64,000 nt of DNA from Siphonodentalium dalli (taxonomy: Eukaryota; Mollusca; Scaphopoda; Gadilida; Siphonodentaliidae). The DNA lies in contig CP136063.1 in NCBI GenBank assembly GCA_032622095.1, positions 120,422,723 through 120,486,722 on the forward strand, read 5' to 3'. The notes beneath the pieces are model-generated. The model did not search any database. It was not told the origin of the DNA and worked only from the letters and a program-made list of their open reading frames with translations. Shown piece by piece: positions 56,307-64,000 of this stretch (position 1 is its first letter; every line of letters starts with the position of its first letter). A program made the translations under genes and the position numbers.

Positions 56307-57965
56307 TCAATAAATATATTCAAAGTTGTGTTGTCAAGCACAAAATGTCAACATATTATTTACCATTTGGTCCAGAAACACATGTCAATTTTGTTATTTC
56401 AAATGTCTGTTGCTCAAGGATTATCTGTGGTAGCACTCAAGAGTAGAATATGGCATTTTCCCAATGCCAAAAGAAGCCCATTTTCCCAAATTCTATTATT
56501 AGATAACCCAGTTTATCAAGTGGTTAGTTAAGTGGTTAGTTAATGGGTACACAGTATCAACTAGAAATCCAGCTTAAATCCGCACATGGACTTTTGGCAC
56601 TTTTATTGAACACATTGACTGGTCTACATTATCTATCGGCTTTCGATATATTGCTCTTGAAATGAAATGCATGTTTTACGAGAGTGGTAATTCAAGCAAA
56701 TGTAATGATCTAGATTTAACTGTAGTTCAAATTATATCTACGTCTTGCCACATATATATTGAGATAATGTTAATCTTCCCTTGGCTAATACTTGAAGATG
56801 ATTCTCGTAACTACAACTTTGTGAACTCAAATAGAATGAAAGCTATTCACTGACTAAATAATGAGAAGACTCATTGATATTTTATATATATGGATCACAA
56901 CTCTTCATATGCAGTGCACTTAAAACTTTTGCTGCATTATATATGTTGCATATAATTATAATCTAGATATATAGTAGTACCTTTTATGTTGTCAGAGAGT
57001 TTCCCTATGTACATGCCTGGGACTATGTAACACACAAGGTGCCAATTTTTAGAAGCTGCATGGATATTTGTAACATATGCAGCTTCTATAATCTAGGTGT
57101 TTCCTGTGTAGCATACTTCATTTTGATATAAATGATGTAATCTATGGTGTAGTGTTTGGCTGGCTTCTTAAATCTGACTCTCCCAACAGTCTGTCGGAAA
57201 ACTCAAACGGAGTAAAGCGACGGGTAAAACTTTATTGCAAATATTTATAGGCCTGAGAAATAAGATCAGTATAGAATCTCGACCATGAACGGTCTGTGAA
57301 TAGCATTTGGTTTATTCGAGTAATATTAGTGACAACAGGAACCACCAACGGCATGCAGCATCTTAAAAGTATGATCATGCAGTAGCTTGATTATATATGT
57401 ACACTTGTTTTCAATCATTAACCGTTTTGATAAATTCTGCATAATGTACTGAACACTTTCTAGTTCTAAAGAATCTCAAGTTATTCTGAGAGCGCCATCG
57501 TGATGTTTAGTGTGAAATTACACAGGACATTTCCTGTGTTGTGAAGTTGGACTTCATGATCACGGTCCAATGGATAGCCATGCATATTTATCTATTCACT
57601 CTATATTAGTGTGTTATGAACATTAAAGGAATAGGGTGCTGAAAAAACAATAATATTTTCTTTCATTTATATACCGATAATATATATATATAATGTCCAT
57701 TGGGCGCATATAATCTAATATTCGGCCGCCATTCGTTATTTTTATAACGATTAAAAAACATTCCGAAGTTAGCCGAAGATTTTGTTGTAGACGAAGTCAC
57801 GTGATCATCGGCCCGATCACGTGATTGTCACATGTAAACAGAAGCATAGCACGTGATCGATCATGTGGTAATCCATCGACAACGCACAGATACCCTACGG
57901 CAGTATTTTAAGTTTGCATGTAGTCGATCGCGGCATTTGAAGTTTGTCGAATTATCACACTGCGA
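56307..57965. other. No gene recognised
   Basis: AT-rich. I looked for the preceding UTP3 exon (expected to end near an ITYQ-like codon run) and did not find it. A cluster of CACGTG-containing motifs lies at 57795-57870. Confidence 0.45.
57795..57870. promoter_or_regulatory. Cluster of (TCA)CGTGATCA / E-box-like motifs
   Basis: GTCACGTGATCATCGG, GATCACGTGATTGTCAC, AGCACGTGATCGATCATGTG follow each other within about 75 bases, 95-170 bases before the ATG of the 219-codon ORF. CACGTG is the bHLH-Zip E-box core. A promoter role is inferred only from clustering. Confidence 0.3.
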
Positions 57966-58625
57966 ATGCAAAACCTTACCGAAAACATCGCCGTTCTCGT
58001 AATTAAATGTCTTTATTGTGTTATTATTATTATATGTATCGCGATGTGTTGCTACTATAAAGCCATGCCCGTATATTATTCAGTTTTGCGCGCATTTATC
58101 TATATAAATACGTGCTCGTGTTTATATATTCTTTTTCGTTACCGGAATAGTCCAAGTTATATTATATATTCATGTAAAGATTGCATGTATATGCGAAGAC
58201 TTGCACAGTTATTAGGCAATTATCATCTCGTAAACATTACAATTTCCAGATGCCATTTGTCGTGTGTCAATAAAGAGCGTTTCATTTTAATTTATCGTAA
58301 CGCGGTAAAGAAAAAAAATTGGTTTATTGCTGTCGGATTTAATTATAATCAAGTCATTCATTACCAATATGATATGATAAGTTCATTTTTCTTGGTTATG
58401 AATCATGTATATATTATGGCAATATGGTGTTTATTTATATTTCGGAATATTGCTTCCCCTACCCCCAAACAATCTTGCCGACTGTCATTGATGGAAATTC
58501 ACTGCGTCTATGCATGGTTATTTAGTCCGGGAGCTAATAGGGGTACCCTTGCACCCCCCTGGGACTTAACTTCACCCCACTCATTTTGTTCCTTATTATG
58601 TCCTTCAACTTTTAAGCAATGTTAA
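57966..58625 (+). CDS. Doubtful 219-codon ORF, Cys/Tyr/Ile-rich with hydrophobic segments
   Basis: Uninterrupted ATG-to-TAA frame, long for AT-rich non-coding DNA. Hydrophobic stretches lie around residues 8-30 (VLVIKCLYCVIIIICIAMCC), 38-57 and 138-162 (FFLVMNHVYIMAIWCLFIF), so it would be a membrane protein. I recognise no family. The last ~40 residues read through a Pro/Ser-rich low-complexity stretch that resembles repeat DNA. The composition (many Cys, Tyr, Ile) is also what random AT-rich sequence gives. Probably not a gene, but worth a transcript check. Confidence 0.2.
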   Translation: MQNLTENIAVLVIKCLYCVIIIICIAMCCYYKAMPVYYSVLRAFIYINTCSCLYILFRYRNSPSYIIYSCKDCMYMRRLAQLLGNYHLVNITISRCHLSCVNKERFILIYRNAVKKKNWFIAVGFNYNQVIHYQYDMISSFFLVMNHVYIMAIWCLFIFRNIASPTPKQSCRLSLMEIHCVYAWLFSPGANRGTLAPPWDLTSPHSFCSLLCPSTFKQC

Positions 58626-58639
58626 CAAGAAAAAAAAGT

Positions 58640-59141
58640 GGCCTTTTAGACTCCAGACAAGATGGCGTCCATCATGGCTGCCGTTTTTCAGACCAGACCC
58701 AAAGTCAGTTTTATGCAACTTATAGCGGGAAAATCTAGTAAAATGTATACAAATACATGACACTTTTTTGGGCCAAAATTGAAACTCACCATCCAAGATG
58801 GCCGCCAAAATGGCCGCCGGAAGTTGAAAATAAGACATTTTTTCACAAATATATTCTAGATCAATTCATGCTGTTTGGAACTGGTTGAGTAATATGACTT
58901 TATTTTGTATTTTGTATATTAACTGATCATTGGAGCAATTAAATATGCAATTAATGTGGTCCTAGTCCCTTCTGATCCCTCAAAAATTCGATTTTACAGA
59001 ACGCGGTACAAAATTTTACAAAAAATCACAATTGGGATTCTAGTCATATTTCAACAAGAAATGAAAAGAACATTGTAATGTAAGGGAGGCATGTCATTAC
59101 CTATAAATATTCCAACTCTCTGGAACCAAAAATCTTACCTT
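58640..59141. repeat. 'Aagatggccgccaaaatggccgcc' repeat fragment
   Basis: 58660-58830 has two inverted 'aagatggc.tcc' / 'ccaagatggccgccaaaatggccgcc' stretches around 'gggccaaaattgaaac'. The same phrase recurs at 59150 and in both arms of the next element. It is a dispersed repeat with no coding content. Confidence 0.55.
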
Positions 59142-59870
59142 GGCTCAAAATGGCTGCGAAAATGGCCGCCAAAATATGGAAAATGGTAAATATTGCACCA
59201 GGGTGTCCTGCAATCGCTTACAAGTTGTGGTTGATGTATACAATTGGCTAATCTGTATTCTATACATTGCATACTAACATGTCTGGTGCACCACGGATAA
59301 TTTTTACTATTGTCACCACTGACATCACCAGAAATATTGTATTTTTCTCTCACAATCTTGACATAAATATCGACAAAAATTCACTTTTCAGGGTTCGACC
59401 ATTTGTTCAAGTAAAATGCAACTATCTTTGGTATCAAAGGTCTTTATTGTTTTGATCTATCTTAAATGTGTCACACTACGGTGTTTATAGACTAAATTGC
59501 TCAAGATGGCTTCCAAAATGGCAACCAAATTTGTAAAAAGTTAAAAGTTAACATATCCCGAACAATATTCTCTGCGGTATCCGAAAAAGGTAGGAAATTG
59601 TGACTCACTTGGTTATTGTACGTGTTAGTTAATTAACTGACAGCTACGTTCTATTATGTTTGTCCCAGTTCCGTGTGGGGCATGACAAATTCATTTTAAA
59701 GTTGCAGTATGGAATTTTACGGAGAACCTCTTTTATGATTCTGGCCATATTATTGTAACGAAATGGGCAGAACTTTGAGACGGAACTAAGATGAACCATG
59801 ACATGTGCGTATTCTGGCCAATTATGGTAAAAAATTATCAACTGGATACAGGGTGGAAGCCAAGATGAGG

Positions 59871-60440
59871 ATAATAGGTATACATGGAGTTATTGTATGG
59901 TCATGAATGATGTGTGGGTATATATGGAGTGCCTTGTTGGCAACGGTGGGTGGTATATTTATATATGTTGTGGATGTGTTATCATTGATGGTGTATGGGG
60001 AGTAGATGTATGATCATGGATGGCTTGTATGAGTATGGCAAGTATGGAACTTATGAGTGGTCGTATGTGTGGGTATTGGTATATCTGGAAGGGCTCACCA
60101 TTGGTTATGTGCATATGTATACCTAGATTGACTCTATGGTCATGGGTATGGCGAATAGGTATACATGCAGTGGCTGTATGGTCCATGGTGAGGTGAATAT
60201 GTATACAATGAGTGACTGTATGGTCGGGTGTAGGTGTATACCTGGTGTTCATGCATGGTGACTCGTGGCTGTATCATCATTTGTGGTATGTACGGGTATA
60301 ACCAAGTATGACTGTATGATCAGGTGTACATGTATAAAGTGGGTAACTATGTTGTCATTGGTGTGGTGTTTATGTACATATGGAGTGACTGGGGTAATGG
60401 GTGGGTTGTTCATGTGTACCTTGGGTGGCTATCGCTTTCC
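59871..60440 (-). repeat. Minisatellite core, left (reverse) half
   Basis: Degenerate ~50-60-bp units of 'gtatacatggagtgactgtatggtcat' type, i.e. the reverse complement of the units from 60498 to 62826. It ends at GGGTGGCTATCGCTTTCC (60423-60440). Confidence 0.8.
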
Positions 60441-60515
60441 ACAATAACTCAAGGATATGTTAATCAATAGAGAGGTCATGTCAGAGAGTCATATCACGGA
60501 AAGCGATAGCCACCC
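60423..60515. repeat. Central 18-bp inverted repeat of the giant palindrome
   Basis: GGGTGGCTATCGCTTTCC (60423-60440) and GGAAAGCGATAGCCACCC (60498-60515) are exact inverted copies separated by 57 bases, at the orientation switch of the minisatellite. Confidence 0.95.
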
Positions 60516-62826
60516 ATTATCACACAGTCATTACATATATACATAAACACCACAGACATAACAATATAGTGACCCATTGTATACATGTACACCTGACCCA
60601 TGACCACGGATGACCATACAGCCACACGCCACAATGCAGGCACACCGGGTATACCCCTAAACACGACCCATACCCATATAGTCACTCCTTGTATACCCAT
60701 TCATCTCACCATTGGCCATAAGGTCACCCCCTGTATATCTATTCTCCAAACGCATGGTCAAATAGACAATCTATTAATATATATATCACTAGCCGATGAG
60801 CCCGACGTTGTCCGGGCTATTCAAAAACAAAATTTCAAGTCGATAGCTCCACCCGTTTCCGAGATCTCGTCTGCGCATGCGCGAAGCTGGCGTCGCACGG
60901 GCTCGGCGACCCGATAAAATTCGTATCCGGGGCAAGATACATTCACATAGCAAATTTCAAGTCGATAGCTCTACCCGTTTCCGAGATCTCGTCTGCGCAT
61001 GCGCGAAGCTGGCGTCGCACGGGCCCGGCGACCCGATAAAATTCTTATCCGGGGCAAGATACATTCACATACCAAATTTCAAGTCGATAGCTCCACCCGT
61101 TTCCGAGATCTCGTCTGCGCATGCGCGAAGCTGGCGTCGCACGGGCCCGGCGACCCGATAAAATTTGTATCCAGTGCAAGATACATTCACATACCAAATT
61201 TCAATTCGATAGCTCCACCCGTTTCCGAGATCTCGTCTGCGCATGCGCGAAGCGGGCGCCGCACGGGCTCACCAATACGACAACGTCCACCGCCTGGTCA
61301 AACTACACACACGCACCAAGTTTCGTCCCGATCGGTCGAGAATCGTAGATTTGTATTAATGACAAACATACAGACAAACATACAGACAGACAGACAGACA
61401 GACAGAGGTCTTCAAAATATATATGAGATTACTAAAACAATGACCATAAAGTCACTCCGGTATACATATGCACCTCACCAATTGCCATATAGCCACTCGC
61501 TTCATACACATACCCTCACCCATGTCACATGGTATACTCCTTCACCTGACCTATGGCCATATAGCCACCCCGTGTGTACCTATTCAAAACATTCATACAT
61601 GATCATGGTCAATCCATACATATTCACCTCACCATTGGCCATGTCACTCCCTGTATCCCTATTTGTCACACCATAGCCGAATAGCCACTCAATATATACT
61701 AATACACGCCAGCCATGTCAGTATAGTCACTCCATGTATGCATATGCACCTCATCCATGGCCAAATAGCCACTCTCTATTTACACATATCCCTCGCTCAA
61801 GACAATAAAGCAACACATGTGTACACTGGTATTACCTACACATGACCATATCGCCAAAGAGGAACACCAGGTATACTCATACGCCTGGCACATGACCATT
61901 TAGTCACCCCCTGTATAGGTGTTCATTACATTTATGATCATACAGTTACTACTTGTATACCTTCATGTACTCATCTCACCATTAACCATACAGTCACTAC
62001 CTGTATACCTATTCGACACAAATGTCATATAACCATTCAATATACATATGCAGCCCACCCTAGACCATAGATTCACTCCAGGTATACATGTAAACCTCAC
62101 TAATGGCCATTCAGCCCTTCCAGATATAAAAAACCCGCGCACACGACCACTCGAACAATCCATACTTGCATATACACCTCACACATGACAATTCAGCAAT
62201 TCACTGTATAATCATACACACCATCCATGATAATACAGCTAAGCCCTATACACCCACCAGTGATAATACATCCACGAGATATATAAATATACATCCCACC
62301 CGTTACCACAAGGACACTCCCTATATACCCACACGCTCGATAATGTCCACCCAGTTTACTCCATGTATTCATATTCAATCATGATCGTACAGTCACTCCA
62401 CATATACCTATACACATTACCTGTAACCATAAAATCACTCCCTATTTATCCACACACCCCATCCATGATCATACAGACAACACATGTACATCCCACCATG
62501 ACCTTACAGTCACTCCATATATACATAATCAATACATAGATGACCATGTAGCTATATCCATACACCACACCAATGACCATACAGACACCGGGTGCACCCA
62601 TACTGGATATACACAATCATACACCATACAGTCACTCCATGCATACTGATTCACCTCACACCTGACCATGACCTCTCCCTGTATACCTAGATGCATCTTA
62701 CCATGGACAACCCACTCATAACCATATAGTCACTCATTGTATACCTACTCACATAAGTCATGACATACAATAACTCCCTGTATACCTATTCACCTCACAT
62801 ATGATCATAGAGTAACTCCATGGCTA
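60498..62826 (+). repeat. Minisatellite core, right (forward) half
   Basis: Roughly thirty degenerate units of 'atgaccatacagtcactccatgtatacctattcacctcacc' type, interrupted by the family B insertion at 60787-61430. ORFs rich in His/Thr/Ile/Pro come from the repeat. Confidence 0.8.
60787..61430 (+). mobile_element. Family B element inserted in the minisatellite
   Basis: A complete solitary copy: head CTAGCCGATGAGCCCGACGT, four 122-bp core units (ORF starts recur at 60877, 60999 and 61121), tail with 'gatcggtcgagaatcgtaga', a long 'cagacagacag' run and 'ggtcttcaaaatatatatga'. Minisatellite sequence resumes at once on both sides, which gives clean element boundaries. The 225-codon ORF is repeat-derived. 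Confidence 0.9.
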
Positions 62827-63540
62827 CGATCTTGGCTTCCACACTGTATCCTGTTGACATTTATTTTATCAGAATAGCCAAAGATTATGGTCCATCTCAG
62901 TTCTGTCTCAAAAGTTCTGCCCATTTCCTTTCGATAAATATGGCCAAAATCACAAAAGAGGTTCTCGGCAAAATTACATACTTTAAAATGAATTTGTCAT
63001 GCCCCATACGGAACTGGGACAACCAGAATAGAACATGTAATTGTCAGTTAATTAACTAACACGTATAATAACCAAGTGAGTCACAATTTGCTACCTTTTC
63101 GGATAATGCAGCGAATGTTCGGGATATATGTAAAAAATTAACATTTTACAAATTTGTTGCCATTTTGGAAGCCATCTTGAGCAATTTGGTCTATAAAGAC
63201 CGTAGTGTGACACATTTAAAATAGACCAAAACAATAAACACCTTTCAATCCAAAGATAGTTATATATTACCTGAAAAAAATGGTCCAAACCTGAAAAGTT
63301 AATTTTTGCCAATATTTATGTCAAGTTTTTGAGAGAAAAGTCCAATATTTTTGACGATGTCAGTGGTGACAATAGTAACAATTAACCATGGTGCATCAAA
63401 CATGTTAGTATTCAATGTATAGAATGCAGAATAGCCAATTTTATACATCAACCACAACGTGTAAGCGATTGCAGAACATGCTGGTGTAATATTTACCATT
63501 TTCCATATTATGGCGGCCATATTGGCAGCCATTTTGAGCC

Positions 63541-64000
63541 CATGTTGAGTTATCTGTGACTAAAATATACTCCCATCACTAATGCAGGGCGCCTGGGTGT
63601 GAACCGCACTGGCTTTATACCATACGGTGACTCCAGCATACAACCAGTAATTAATTAGCTCTCCATATTTCTTTCATATCTCAGCCTGTGGGAGCATGGG
63701 CAGGGCACCCTGGCAAATTAATCACTGTTTATTATTCGATGTATAAAATGTTAAATTGTATTGTTATTTTTAAAGGAAAAACGGAATTGCAATTAGCCAA
63801 TAAAACGATAAAAACAATTATGACGCAGCAAAACAAATTTATCAAACGAATTATATTTTTTAGAAAATCAGCAAAATATAATTGAATCAGTTTCCAAAAC
63901 GACAATTTAACGCTTTAGTTCGTTCAATGCAAACAGAACCCAAAACCATGTATTTCCTATAAACAACGCGCAAACGATCGTGCATGAACATGTTTTTATC
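63541..64000. other. No feature recognised
   Basis: Unique AT-rich sequence to the window end. A 65-codon Lys/Ile-rich ORF at 63688 is not convincing. Confidence 0.4.

Larger units (their letters stand above)
59142..63540. mobile_element. Giant inverted-repeat element with ~0.7-kb arms
   Basis: The left arm 59142-about 59870 and right arm about 62828-63540 are inverted copies over their whole length. Shared landmarks: GCTCAAAATGGCTGC, 'tatggaaaatggtaaatatt', 'caatcgcttaca.gttgtggttgatgtata', 'tgtcaccactgacatc', 'ttgacataaatat', 'tcacactacggt', 'aatttgtcatgcccca', 'ggaactgggacaa' and 'tcttggcttccac'. The 2.96 kb between them is a minisatellite whose orientation flips at about 60469. A family B element is inserted at 60787. 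No transposase found. Confidence 0.85.

Noticed and set aside
1-64000. tRNA, rRNA or snRNA genes
   Set aside because: Read-through on both strands showed no convincing cloverleaf with A/B boxes and no rRNA-like stretch. A tRNAscan-SE/Infernal run would be needed to exclude small RNAs.

Overview
This is a stretch of animal nuclear DNA: AT-rich, intron-containing, and dominated by mobile and repeated sequence. The repeat content points to a marine mollusc, most likely a bivalve. The strongest clue is a set of elements with ~160-bp core repeats and short inverted ends, which resemble the bivalve 'pearl'/CvA (Helitron-associated) families. The organism is inferred from this content and is not proven. 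No bacterial gene, rRNA, tRNA or CRISPR array was recognised.

Three genes can be supported, all by exons with matching splice phases.
(1) Plus strand, 1269-16288: the last eight exons of a Death-TIR protein. They join without any phase conflict into 450 codons. In order these encode a Cys/His-rich module, a Death domain, a TIR domain with a SARM1-like catalytic-position glutamate, a low-complexity Ser/Asn tail and a C-terminal CVIL prenylation box. The 5' part lies before the window.
(2) Minus strand, 28899 down to 21151 (possibly 20401): an unrecognised Ser/Arg/Asp-rich protein. It has a 1058-nt first coding exon and a downstream exon in matching phase.
(3) Minus strand, 55470 down to 54653: the last two exons of UTP3/SAS10, a small-subunit processome protein. 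Earlier exons were not found.
A 219-codon ORF at 57966-58625 is doubtful.

Layout. 1-604: reverse-oriented pearl-like repeat. 1269-16288: Death-TIR gene, whose introns hold tandem duplications and a 1.9-kb repeat. 16289-20400: 3' flank with a TTAA-flanked piggyBac-like MITE. 20401-28899: gene 2, with a 2.4-kb foldback element in its intron. 28900-34610: mostly unique DNA with a 293-bp tandem duplication and a palindromic MITE. 34611-36952: foldback element with CACTG ends, enclosing an array of about 26 GATATC-centred palindromes. 36953-42640: hairpins, a GC-rich palindrome and a minisatellite. 42645-53935: several tandem-cored repeat families, one with a trimeric higher-order structure. 54653-55470: UTP3. 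59142-63540: giant inverted repeat with ~0.7-kb arms and a mirror-oriented minisatellite core.

The three genes show no evident functional link. The recurrent theme is self-complementary DNA: at least seven independent foldback or palindromic structures, several nested.
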